Assembly (NCBI RefSeq): GCF_029962835.1
Contig: NC_080573.1
Span: 32,109,001 to 32,173,000, forward strand
Direction: 5' to 3'
Origin: Magnolia sinica
Lineage: Eukaryota; Streptophyta; Magnoliopsida; Magnoliales; Magnoliaceae
DNA length: 64,000 bases
Made by a program: the position numbers and the translations under genes. How positions within the stretch are numbered: position 1 is the first letter of the stretch; each line of letters begins with the position of its first letter. The notes beneath the pieces are model-generated. The model ran no database searches and had not been told where the DNA came from. It was given only the letters and a program-made list of their open reading frames with translations. Positions 12,306 to 24,070 of the stretch are shown one piece after another.

Positions 12306-12884
12306 GTGCTATATAGAATAAGGACCATGAAGCTGGTAAGATCAGCTCGATTTATTGCCCTCAAATATACAATCGTAAAGAAGATCTCATACAAAACTCG
12401 GTATTCTGGGAGCATGTATTTCTTTAAGAGCATTCCCTTGATACCATGGGACCTCTCTACCAGAGCATTAAATTTTGGTAACCGTGGATCGAACATTTGG
12501 GTCATCAAGATAAAGGTTAGATAGGCTGATAGGGGAAAGAGTGAGACCAAATAGATTTGCAACGGACTCAGCCGTGATTTCTACATTCATTTCCCCAACT
12601 ATGACTGTGATAGAGGGAGGCTCAAGGACAGGAGAGTGACAATATGCGAGAAACCGATAAGTTCGTTCATCATGACATAGTCTGCCAAAATCTAAAATAG
12701 GAGACCAATCGACGGCCGACAACAGAGGTTCTATATCAAATACCTGAATACACTCCCAATCCACTTTATGTTCATGTACCAGACTCTGCCCCACATATTT
12801 TTCCAATATGTTGGCGTAAGGAGGCGGAATCACTGGAGAGGGAGGAGGTACTAGAGCTGCAGGCAAGGCAACTCCGCGTGACGA
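12130..12884 (-). pseudogene. ORF2 of the copia element: putative plant transposon protein / Athila ORF1-like domain
   Basis: On the minus strand from about 12866 a frame gives VDWECIQVFDIEPLLS, WSPILDFGRLCHDERTYRF, EMNVEITAESVANLFGL, and, after a frameshift near 12540, LLKKYMLPEYRVLYEI and LPFPHIIHELSNELGL. The order (a W-rich N-terminal block, a 'v..n...it...ia..lGl' block, then a helical C-terminal half) matches the family annotated in plants as putative plant transposon protein or Athila ORF1. An acidic, coiled-coil tail follows. The N-terminal part continues at 23209-23360, beyond the giant-LTR insertion. Stops and shifts make it non-functional here. The cellular role of the family is not established. 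Confidence 0.6.
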
Positions 12885-13937
12885 CTGTTATCACGCCCCA
12901 AACTGGGAAACCGTGCTCACAAAATTCTCGATCGTCAAATCCGATGCCGACAGCCTCCGTAGTACCCCATTCTTGGCTCTCAGCATGCAAACACCAGATT
13001 CCGATCCTGGGATCCTACAAGGAAGATTTTACAACATACATTTATCTCATAAGAAGCATAACCATAAGTTTACATAATTCACAAAAGCAACATCATCATC
13101 ACATATCCACTAATATAAATATTTAATATAGTACTGAAAGGAAAATACATATGTCAAAAATCAAAGTTCTAAAAGTCTGTTGCACGCTCTAAGCTCAACA
13201 CTGCTTCGACCTAATGCCACCGGCATGCTCCAAGCTCAATGATGTTGTGACCTAATGCCACCTGTATGCATCTATCGTGCATAAGCTTATAGAAAGCTTA
13301 GAGGGTGGTGAAAGTGTGTGCACAAGGTGAGTGCCAAGTATACAATACAATGCCATAAATCATACAATATTGGAATAAGTGCAAATACTGACAAGATCAT
13401 GAATCATACGATTTCAGAGTAAGCGAAAATATACTGGCAAGTCCATCAGTACCATCAGCCTTACCAAGGCTATGCGATGCAAGGCATGAATGCTAACGGC
13501 CATATCAATGCAGAAACATGGCAACCCAAAATGCTAAATGTTGCAGATGCAATGCAATATGCGATGCAAATGAAATGACCAAGCTGAAGTAAAGTCAAGA
13601 TGTTAGTACGTAGTATCGCAGGCTATGGGGTCCACCACAAGGGACTTCTATCCAAACTAGTCCCATACCTAAATTTAAATAGTCAGACTTAATGTGGTAA
13701 ACTCCTGATCTCAGGTTAGTCACATGCCCCAACCGAAATCCTGGTCATTGCGAAGGTACATGAAATAAATAGTTGCGCACCACCAGCCCGAGTGGATAAT
13801 GAATGAGTGAATGAATGAATGAATAAGTATGCAACTCTTACTCAATAAGTCCACATATCAGTACTATACATCTCTGAGATCATCACCGGGGTCTAGTACA
13901 CTCCAAACCAGATTGCCACCCCATCGCGCGTAACTAG

Positions 13938-14608
13938 GTGAGTGGAAGAGACCTCATTATCTGCCTGGCCAGTAGTCAGCCAATACTTACTCGACATGTC
14001 AATAGCAGACCCATTTATGAGCTGGTCAAACTCAGCCTAGTTTTACCCACTATGAATCAGGCGGATAAGGCCACACCCCCTTCCAACCGACCACAACACA
14101 GTGGGAGACACGGCCTACTGGTATTCGGTACTCGAGCGCTCATGTAATCCACTTGGTCTAGACGTTAGAGCATCATCTGGTACCAAGAGGGTTTATAAAT
14201 TTTCACCTGGGGCCATCTATGGCAGCCCGATACTAGTAACAGATTCCTGATGTCCCATCTAGCCATCCACGACATGCCTGTGGAGGCTACAGCCCTGATG
14301 TCACTAAGGCGTATAGTAATCACAATACGTAATGCAAGATGTATGAGTCATACAATCCAGTCATGCATCAATCCTGTGCATACCATGTGCTCATGTGAGA
14401 TGATCTCCGCTTATTAGGGAGTCTCATAACAATCTGCCCAATGACATATGCAATGGTCAACCACATCTCATAATCGGTATCGAAAATCGGCACCGATAAT
14501 CAACCTAACAAAGGGCCTACAGGAACGGTCACAATGTGGACATTTAACTGTCATTACCCATCAATGTGGACATTCAACCAAGATTGCTCCCAAGGAGCGG
14601 CCCACACA
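13938..14608. other. Non-coding body of the outer giant-LTR element
   Basis: This is the non-coding body shared with the inner copy (compare 16890-17540). A run of gaatgaatgaat lies just before it (13800-13830). Short open frames here are not conserved between the two copies, so I treat them as chance. Confidence 0.55.
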
Positions 14609-14609
14609 G

Positions 14610-15420
14610 AGCCTAACATATAGTGGGCCCATGGCCTCACATAAGGGCCTAATACACATCCCATTGGCCGCACACAAAGGCCTCACAGAGAATATAATGG
14701 GCCTCACGCAAGAGCTTAATATACATCACAATGGGTCTCACTTAAGGGCTTAATACAATCACGATGAGCCTCACTCATGGGCCATATATACATCTCATTG
14801 GGCTGCACATATGGGCCTCACATACATCATATGGACTGCAATACACGGGCCTCAGATACATCACAATGGGCTACGACCCATGGGCCTCAATATACGTCAT
14901 AATGGGCCGTAACCCATGAGCCTCAATACACATCAAGTGGGTCGCATCAATGGCCGCACCAATGGGCCTAATACACAACACTATGGGCCTCATCATATGA
15001 GTGGAAAATACATCTCAATGGGCCTCATCATATGGGCCAGAAATACATCACATCAGGCCTTGCCCATGGGCCTCGAATACATCACAATGGGCCACAAACC
15101 ATGGGCTTCAAATATACAATAGGTGGGTCGTACACATGGGTCTAATATACATCACAAGTGGGCCCTGTACATGGGCCTCATATACATCAAGTGGGCTACA
15201 TTAATGGGCCACACTAATGGGCCTCATAGATGGGCTACAAATATATCAAGGTGGGCCTCACAGATGGGCCACAAGTGTATCAAAGTGGGCCTCTTGAATG
15301 GGCCACAAAATATATCAAAGTGGGCCTGACGGATGGGCCACGAAATACATCAAGGTGAGCCTCACAGATGGGCCACAAGTATATCAAAGTGGGCCTCAAG
15401 TGGGAGCTTGGATTACATCT
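14610..15420 (+). repeat. Degenerate tandem repeat atgggcctcatatacatcacaa (outer copy)
   Basis: Units of about 20-30 bp, with atgggcc or gtgggcc followed by tcatacatca-type spacers, are repeated about thirty times with frequent substitutions. A related tract lies at 18490-18950 in the inner element. The density of GGGCC/GGCCC gives many short inverted repeats. Open frames across the tract come from the lack of stops in the repeat and are not genes. Confidence 0.75.
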
Positions 15421-17749
15421 AAAATCATTTCAATAGTTGCAGGTGCAACATGTGTATCACTGTACACTATCATTCTATGGGGCACATGGCACTCTAATGA
15501 TGATCAGCACCGCCCAAACATTGTCTATGTAAATCAGTACTGTCCAAACATTGGATAGCACCGTCCAAACATTGTCCAGTACCGTCCAGCACAATCTGGA
15601 CGGTGTGGATTACAAAACAAACATCACGTGGGTCTTTCAACAGATGGATGACGTGGATTACAAAATATACATCACGGTGGATCTTTCAACAGATGGACGG
15701 CATGGATTACAAAACATACATCACAGTGTGTCACGCCCCAAACCCAGAAATCGGATTCACAGGAATACCGATCACCGAATTCGGTGCCGACAGCCTCCGT
15801 AGTACCCCATTCTCGGCTCCCGGCGTCCATATGCCAGATTCCGATCCTGGGATCCTACGAGGAGAATTTTTTTTTTACATACATTTAACTTGTAATAAGC
15901 ATAACTACAAGTTTACCCAAATCACAAGGCAACATCATCATCATATATCCACTAATATAATCATTTGAGTACAATGCTGAAAAGGAAATACATGAATCGA
16001 AAATTAAGCTCCAGAAGACCGCTGCACGCTCCAAGCTCAACACTGCAGCAACCTAACATCATCTGCACGCATCTATCGTGCATAAGCTTATAGAAAGCTT
16101 AGAGGGTGGTATAGGTGTGTGTACAAGGTAAGTGCCAAGTATTCAACACAATGACATCATCATATAATACCGAAGATACCGGTAATCCATAAATCATACA
16201 ATATCGGAATAAGAAGAAATATTGATAAGATCATGAATTATCAGAGTAAGCAGAAATATTGACAAGATCACATGATAACAGGGTAAGCAAAAGTACGGAC
16301 AAGTCTATGAGTCAATCAATGTCAAAATACGCAATATAGAACAATTATGCAAATGAGGAATCATAAATAGTCAAATATAAATGCAGAGGATGCAATACAA
16401 TATACATTTCTGATGAGTAACACAAATAGCGTCAGCCGTACCTAGGTCATATAAATGCAGAGACACAATAACCCAAAATTTCGTATACCGCGAATGTTAT
16501 GCAATATGCGGTGCGAATGGAATGACCATACTGGAGTGTGAAGTCGGGATGATAGTACGTAGTATCGCAGGCTATGGGGTCCATCACAAGGGACTTCTAT
16601 CCAAACCAGTCTCATACCTAAATTTGGATAGTCAGACTCAATGTGGTAAACTCCTGATCTCAGGTTAGTCGTGCACCCCAACCGAAATCCTGGCCATTGC
16701 GAAGGTACACGTAACAAATAGTTGCGCACCATCAACCCGAGTGGATAGTGAATGAATGAATGCATGAATGAGTATGCAACTCCTGCTCATTAAATCCACG
16801 TATCAGTACAGTTCATCTCTGGGATCATCACCGGGGTTTAGTACACTCCAAATGGCACTGTCTCTCTCCCAGCAGCACAGTCCGAGTGAGCGTAAGAAAC
16901 CTCACTATCCGCCTAGCCAATAGTCTGCCAATACCTATCTAGCACGTCGATAGCGGACCCATTCACAAGCTAGTCAAACTCAGCCTAGTATTGCCCCCTA
17001 CCCTCAGGCGAGTAGGGCCACACCCCCTCCCAACTGACCACGACACAGTGAGAGAGACGGCCTCCTGGTATTCGGCACTCGGCCGCTCATGCATCCACTC
17101 GGTCTCGACGTTGGGGCGTCTCCTGGCCACGGAGGTTTAAGGATTTTCACCCAGGGACATCTATGGCGCCCGTATGCTAGAACCAAACATTTTCGGTGTC
17201 CCATTTGGCCATCCACGATATGCCTGTGGAGGCTATGACCCTGATGTTGCTAGGGCGTACAGTAATCATAATGCGAGATGCATGAGTCAAATAATCCAGT
17301 CATGCATCAATCCTGCACACACCGCGTGCTCATGTGAGATAACCTCCGCCTATCAGGGGGTCTCATAATAACATGCTCAATGACATATGCAATGATCAAC
17401 CACATCTCATAACAAACATGCAGATGATGCGTATGGGCATGTATCATGATGCTATGCTGTCACATACTCATAATCGGTATCAACAACCGGTATTGACAAT
17501 CGACCTCGACAATGTGGACATTTAACCAACATTGCCCCCAAGAAATGACTCTCATGGATCCTAACATATAGTGGACACATAACCTCACACAAGGGCCAAA
17601 TATAAAACACCATAGGCCATACTCAAGAGCTTAATACATATCACGATAGGCCTCTCACATGGGCCTCATATACATCACAATGGACTCCATCGCCTGAACC
17701 TCAAATGCATCACAATGGACCTCAACTACGGATCGCATATACATCTATA

Positions 17750-18400
17750 GGTCTCGATAATCGGCCTCGACAATCAAAATCGGCCTCGACAATCGAAATC
17801 GGTAATCGACCTCGATTGATAATCAGTCTCGATCGATAATCAACAATCGGCCACGACAAATCAGAATCGGTAATCGGCCTCGATCAATAATCAGCCTCGA
17901 TCGGTATTAGGCAATCGGCCAAGACGAATTAGAATCGGTAATCGGCCTCGATCGATAATGGACAATCGGCCACGATAAATCAGAATCGGTAATCGGCCTC
18001 GATCGATAATGGACAATCAGCCATGATAAATCAGAATCGATAATCGACCTCGATCGATAATTAGCCTCGATCGATATTCGGCAATCGGCCAAGACAAATC
18101 AGAATCAGAAAACCGGTCATGTCAATCAGAATCAACAATTGGTCACGACAATCGGGGTCAATCAATAGTCAAAATCGACAAATCGGTCATGTCAATCGGC
18201 AATCGATCACGACAATCAAAATCGATCGATAATCAGAATCGACAAATCGGTCATGACAATCAAAATCGACAAACAGTCATGACAATCGGAATCGATCGAT
18301 ATTCGGCCTTGATACTCGGAATCGGCAATCGGTCACCATAATCGACCTCGATAATCAAAATCGGTGTCGATAATCGGCCTCGATGAGAATGAGCCGAACA
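17750..18400. repeat. CGATCG-rich array (unit aatcggcctcgatcgataatc)
   Basis: This tandem array has a degenerate unit of 20-35 bp combining aatcggcc, tcgatcgata and caatcggccaagacaaatc. The core tcgatcga is self-complementary. The array is confined to the inner element, where the outer one keeps only scattered aatcgg motifs (about 14470-14500). It accounts for part of the size difference between the copies. It has no coding character. Confidence 0.8.
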
Positions 18401-18489
18401 AGGGCTAAGGGAAGGTCACAACGTGGACATTAAACCATCATTGCCCATTAATGTGGCCATTTAACCAACATTGCTCCCAAGGAGTGGCC

Positions 18490-18950
18490 CACATAGAGCC
18501 AAATATAATATATAGTGGGCCCATGGCCTCACACAATGGCCTAATACACATCACTCATGGGCCTCACTCATGGGCCTCACATACATCACATCGAGCTTCA
18601 TACAAGGGCCTCGAATGTACCACAATGGGCCACACCCACGGAGCTCGAATACATTGCAATAGGCCTTGCCCATGGGCCTCGCTCACGGGCCTTGATTACA
18701 TCATATTGGGTCTCGCCCATGGGCCTTGAATACATCTCAATGGGCCACGTCCCATGGGCCTCAGATACATCACAACGGACCACAACCCATAGGCTTCAAA
18801 TACACAATAGGTGGGCCGTACACATGGGCCTAATATACATCGCAGTGGGCCCTGCACATGGGCCTCAAATATACATCGTGATGGGCGTCATGGATGGGCT
18901 GCATCAATGGGCCTCATATACAAAACAGGTGGGCCCCCATCACATGGCCA
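18490..18950 (+). repeat. Degenerate tandem repeat atgggcctc...acatca (inner copy)
   Basis: This is the same repeat class as 14610-15420, with about fifteen units of atgggcctcgaatacatcacaatgggccac-like sequence. It follows directly on the CGATCG array and passes into ggtgggtccca-type units. Confidence 0.75.
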
Positions 18951-21060
18951 TGGTGGAGTTTGCTGGAGGGTATGGGGCCCCCACATATTACTAATGGGCT
19001 CAACACAGATGGCCAACATGGAAAATATAATACATACGGCATGGTGGGTCCACGTGGGTGGCCCACCACAGTTTGAATCAAATTGATATTTGCACTCTTC
19101 CCTCATCCAGGCCTGCCCTAAACGGACATGCAGCATGGATACAACATACATTGTGGTGGGCCGCACAAGTGGACGGCTCAGATGAAACACATACATCTTG
19201 GTGCACCCCCACACCAGAAAATAGATGGGCGGCGCGGAGGAAAACATACATCATGGTGCGCCCTCTTCGCACTGTCCAGATGGACAATGTGGTTGCAAAT
19301 ACATACCTGAGGCGGGCCCACATAAAGCCATTGTCCAGATGAATGGTGAGCATACAACAAATACACCAAGGTGGGTCCTGCCCGTCTAAAACGAACGGAC
19401 TGCAGGATACTGAATACATATATCAAGGTGGGTCCCATATATGTCACATATGCATTTAATATAACCCACCACTTATGCATGTATTACTTGCATCCATGCA
19501 TGTATAACACATAACGTGGTGTCATGCACCTTATCACACACTCATCATACATGTATGCATACATACAACTATTACAAGTACTAACTAGTCATGCATCACA
19601 CGTGCACATACACACATGCCACACATTCAAGTCATTCATCGTCACATGCATGCATGCAATCCGTCTCCCCAATGGCATGGGCCCACTTCACTACTAGATG
19701 GTGCTCTATGGGCACGATGTTGCATGTACCTCATCCAAGTGGACGGCGTAGATATAGTACATACATCACGGCTGGTCCACATCCTCAAATGGACGGCTGG
19801 TATGAATCACACACCTGTGATCAGACCTACATGACTTGCTGTCGAACACAGCAACTAGGTGGGGTCCCCACAGCCCTTCCAAATGGATGGCGTGGAATGC
19901 AAAACATACATCACGGTGGACCCTTCAGATGGATGGTTGGAATGAAGCACATTGCATCAAGGTGGGGTCCGTAAGGGACGTACGGTTTTGATACAACACA
20001 TACATCATGGTGGGGTCACATAACGTGCTGTCGTCGAATAACAGCGGGCCCCACCGTCTCCAAACGGATAGACAGTTTGGATATAACAAATACATCTATG
20101 TGGGTCCCACATGGGGCCACCACTCACATGCATATATTATATTATATTATATATATTTAAAACGGTCAGTCCCTATCCCTGGACGAGGTATGCACACACA
20201 AGGTGGGTTGCCACCGTCCAGAAGATCTGGACGGTGCATATACATCAATGTGGGTCCCATTCACACATGTGGGGTGGACCACGGATGGACGGATTGATGA
20301 AAAACATATGTCATGGTATTTTAGCACCGTCCACCGTCCAAATGTCTGAACGGCGCAGACATAATACAAACAAAGTGGGCCCCACTCGTCAGGCATATGG
20401 ACGCGTAGATAACACATATAATAATATTATTTATTTTATATAATGCTACATTTTTATTTCTTTATTTTATTATTATTATTATTTTTTATTTTTATTTTTT
20501 TGCAAATCCAACATACAGTTGGTTGGATGTCTAGGGCGAACTGACGGTGGGATGGAGCCCACAGATCTTGCTGTCGGTCCAGCAGCTGCATGCTGCTGGA
20601 CATTCTACTGATGGACGGCCCAGATTCAATGCCCACCAGGGTGGGTCCACATGTGCGTGGGTCCCACAGCTGCTCTGCAGCATGGATGAAATACATATCA
20701 TGAGTGGGGTCCACAGGACTGTCCAACCTGTCCAGCACCGTCCAGATGGCCTGGACGGTGTGGATGAAATAAATACCTCATTGTATGGCCCAACAACAGG
20801 TGGGTGGCTAGGATCCAGCACAAACAAACATGTGGGACCCACTGAACTTGCTGATGTCAGTCAGCAGATGGGTCCCACCATCTGGACAGTTTGGATGCAA
20901 CCCACGCATGATGGTGGGCTTCACCGTGATGGATGGCGTGGATGTATCACATGCATCAGGTGGGCCACACACCAAGAGGGAGAGGGAAAGAAAGAGAGAG
21001 AGAGGGAAAAAGAAAGATGGACAATCGTGAGAGGGGAGGGACCCCGCCACTATGGGCCCT
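18951..21060. repeat. Dispersed unit atggacggttgaaacatacatcaaggtgggtccca
   Basis: About two kilobases of loosely repeated units (30-60 bp) pair a gga(c/t)gg...aaaacatacatca segment with a ggtgggtcccac segment. A similar stretch is at 21840-22470 in the outer copy. It also contains an AT-rich part (20130-20160, 20410-20505) and a GA-rich tract (20975-21020). Several open frames over 100 codons cross this area, but they read as repetitive low-complexity peptides and are not supported as genes. Confidence 0.55.
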
Positions 21061-21123
21061 CTCTATTCATGCATACATCAAGATGGGTCCACATATGTGG
21101 GCCTCAAATAAAAATCGACGGTT

Positions 21124-21177
21124 AGATCACCCACAAATAGTGAAGATTCACCCACAAATAGTGAAGATTCACCCACC
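21124..21177. repeat. Short direct repeat cacccacaaatagtgaagatt
   Basis: Two perfect direct copies of about 22 bp and a third partial copy (cacccacctcaag) lie in tandem near the end of the inner element. The corresponding part of the outer copy (about 22610-22670) does not show it. Confidence 0.7.
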
Positions 21178-23208
21178 TCAAGATCTCGAACTCTCCCTTC
21201 CATCGGTGTGATCTAGAGCTCCAATGGAGAGACTTCAACGGTTGAGATTGAACTTGGATGGTGAAGATGAAAGGTAGGAAGATGGGCCACACTAGATCTC
21301 TCATGGGAGCTTGGACGTTGGAGTTGCTTGGATTGCTTGGGAGAATGAGAAGAGAGGGAGAGATGATGGGAGAGAAGTGATGGGAGAGAGGGATGGTGAG
21401 TGATGTAAGAGAGAGGGAGAGATGGGTGTGTGATGTGGTGGATGTACTTTGTGTAAGAGAGTTTGACTTTGGGGGTTGCTTGGGGATGGGGTTGTACTTT
21501 GACATGAGAGGTGATGTGTGATTGATTGATGAGATTGATGGAATTGATGTGATGTTCTCTTGGGTTTACAACAGCGCGGTGTTTTTCTCGAACTGAATGC
21601 GGGCCCACATCTTCTTGCCTGGGTATCACTTCAGCGCGCGAGACGCGACATCGGAACCGCGGCGACGGCGCGGTCGCTAGGGTACAAGTCTCGGGTCGAA
21701 CCGACTCTAAAATACAGGGTACAACTCAGGATTGGGTGCCACTGCTATTTACGCGTCGTGGGTAGCCAAAATTCGACCGGGAGGACCGCGAAAGCCTACG
21801 GAACGGTACGAGCTAGGACACGGATCTTACACAGTGGGTTTCCACGAAACTTGCTGATGTCATAAGCAGCAGGTGGGTCCCACCATCCAGTGGATGGTGT
21901 GGATAACCACATCAAGGTAGGCCTCACCTCCAAATGGATGGTGAGGGTACAACACTTACATCATGGCATGGGGCCCATAGCCCTTGCTGACATCAATACA
22001 GCAGTTATGTTGTTGTTGTAAGGAACACCAGCCAATCAGATTCCTTAGGTGGGTCCCACGTAGGGCCCACTATATTATAATATATTATATCACATTATAA
22101 TAATAATTTATATTATATATTTAGTTATTACTATTAGTATTATATTTCTTTTTTTATATGTTGATCTACAGCGTCCAGGTATGCTGGACGGATGTCTTAG
22201 ATGTAAGACACATCCAGCATGGTCCCACATGGACGGTTTTGATAAAACCCATACATTAAAGTGGGGTCCACCATCCCAGCTGGATGGCTGGATAACATAT
22301 AAACATCAAGGTGCATCCCAGATGAATGGGGTCCACTGTCAAATGGACGATTTAGATAAAATACATTTATAATGGTGGGATCCACCATCCCAGCTGGACG
22401 GCTGGATGAATCACATTCATCAAGTGGGTCCACGCGGCTGCACAGCATGGATCAAGTGGGCCACACCCATCATAAGAGAGAGAGAGATAGAGAAAAAGAG
22501 AGGGAGATCGGATAAGGTGGGAGGAGCTCTGCCACTATGAGCTCCTCCATACAAGATATAATGCATACATCAAGTGGGTCCCACCATGTGGGCCCTAAAT
22601 ATTAAAAAAAAGATCAGATCAAATACTATGCCTCCTCCTTCTTCCGCCTATAGCCTATAGAGCTCCAAGGGAACGATTTCAACGGTCGAGATGATCTTTG
22701 GATGGTGGAGATGGGAGGTAGGAAGGTGGGCCACACTAGCTTCTCTCATGAAAGCTTGGACGTGGGTTACTTGGAGAATGAGGGAGAGAGAGATGAGAGA
22801 GAGGGGTTGTAAGAGAGAGAGATGGGTGAGTGATGGGTGTACTTGGTTGTAAGAGAGAGAGTTGACTTTGGGGAGGGTGGTTGTACTTGAGGATGGGTGT
22901 TATACTTTGACTAGTGATGTAATTGATTTGACATATTTTTCTTAGGTTTGTAAATGTGCTGCGTTTCCTTGAACTACCCACATCTCCTGGCCCGAGTATC
23001 GCCTCGGTGCGCGAGATGCGGCATCAGAACTACTGTGACAACGTGGTCGCTAGGATACAAGTCTTGGGTCGAGCCGACTCTATAATACGAGATACGACTT
23101 AAGGTTGCACACAAATGCCGATTACAGATCGCGGGTCTTAAAATTCGACCGAGAGGACTGTGGAAGCCTACAGAACGGTACGGGTTAGAATACAGGTCTC
23201 ACAACTGT

Positions 23209-23363
23209 CGAGCGATGGGGCCTCGACGGCAAGCAAGGGATTCCGGAGCCCTACCTCTTTCCCATGGAGCCAAGGCCTTTTTCGGGTTGGCCGTGATGAT
23301 TCTCCAACTATTAGAGCTTTCCCTTTGTCTTTAGACGTGTTTAGACTTGGTAAACATAACTAG
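23209..23363 (-). pseudogene. N-terminal part of copia ORF2, separated from its remainder
   Basis: On the minus strand a basic N-terminus is readable (KGKALIVGESSRPTRKRPW and onward) that stops at the target duplication at 23204-23208 and resumes at 12888. Basic starts of this kind are usual for plant-transposon/Athila-ORF1-like proteins. A possible ATG lies near 23360 in a different frame, so a frameshift exists in the first codons or the start is further upstream. The frame also differs from the main domain beyond the insertion. Confidence 0.5.
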
Positions 23364-24070
23364 CAAGATTATGAATGACAGGAAAACCCAAAAACAATCA
23401 AGGCAATGAAGACCAAAGAGTATTTTCAAAAAGGAACTTCTATCAACCTAGGATAATCAAATGGAATGATGAATACCTTTGAGGAAAGAAAGGAATATAC
23501 CTAGGGACCTATAGTTTTGAGTTTGAAGACAACTACCCAATACATCAACAGTGTGGAGAAACGAAGCCGAGAAGAGGAAACAACAAAAAATGACTTTTTT
23601 CCTGCTCCCTCATTTTTTATCGGGCAGACTTATTCGATGTCATCGAATTAGATTCGATGACATCGATATCCCCTAATCGATGTCATCGAAGAGGTGTTTG
23701 ATAACAAACTATTAAGTGCGATGTTTCCGATTCTGAGCGATCTTCGATGACATGAGTTGTTCTCAATGACATCGATAAGTCATTCGATTCATCGACTGAC
23801 TTATCGAGGTGAAAAATATGATGTTGTTCCAAGTACTTGGATAGACTTTCAGAGATGTATATCATAATGTAGTTCCTTTATAGTTTGTATACACAGCAAA
23901 ATTTGTACAAAATATTGTGTGAACCAAAATTATAAACATTTGCTATGTTCATATTCAAAAAGAATTTGATGAGGTATATAGACCTCGGATATATCATATT
24001 AACCACAAAAGTGCATTATTTTCATATGCATGCCCGGGCCTAGATGCCATGACATGGGCTTATTATCGAT
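23364..24070. other. Copia internal region between gag and ORF2, no coding content seen
   Basis: The place where integrase, RT and RNase H should lie holds only about 700 bases without recognisable protein motifs. It includes a short cluster of TTCGATGTCATCGAA motifs (23630-23800), otherwise found only in this element's LTR. This suggests that the pol replacement involved LTR-derived DNA. Confidence 0.5.

Larger units (their letters stand above)
15729..21831 (+). mobile_element. Inner giant-LTR element, TSD cagtg
   Basis: It starts TGTCACGCCCCAAACCC at 15729 and ends ggatcttaca at 21831. It is flanked by perfect 5-bp duplications cagtg at 15724-15728 and 21832-21836, so it is a precise 6.1-kb insertion into the outer copy of its own family. 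The head (15729-17500) and the tail (21590-21831) align with the outer copy. The length difference lies in the central repeats, which here include the CGATCG array (17750-18400). No protein motif of an LTR retrotransposon was found. Long-LTR Ty3/gypsy families such as Ogre/Tat are a known precedent for LTRs of this size, but membership is an inference. Confidence 0.85.
12889..23203 (+). mobile_element. Outer giant-LTR element (solo-LTR-like), TSD actgt, split by a second copy
   Basis: It starts TATCACGCCCC (family consensus TGTCACGCCCC with one change) and ends ggtctcaca. It is flanked by perfect 5-bp duplications actgt at 12884-12888 and 23204-23208. Without the inner element it is about 4.2 kb. 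No gag or pol motif was found in either orientation, and the first bases are not repeated near the end, so it looks like one very long LTR left as a solo, or a large non-autonomous element. It contains a head shared with the inner copy (about 12889-14440), GGGCC-rich repeats (14610-15420), then after the inner element GGTGGGTCCCA-rich DNA and a conserved tail (22980-23203). Confidence 0.8.

Noticed and set aside
18557..18994. 145-codon open frame in the GGGCC repeats
   Set aside because: It is produced by a stop-poor tandem repeat; the peptide is repetitive.
20547..21125. 192-codon open frame on the plus strand
   Set aside because: It crosses repetitive gtgggtccca-type units and a GA tract; the peptide is low complexity and not conserved in the outer copy.
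15729..21831. Complete LTR retrotransposon with two short LTRs
   Set aside because: The first few hundred bases are not repeated at the end and no gag or pol is present, so a single long LTR or non-autonomous element fits better.
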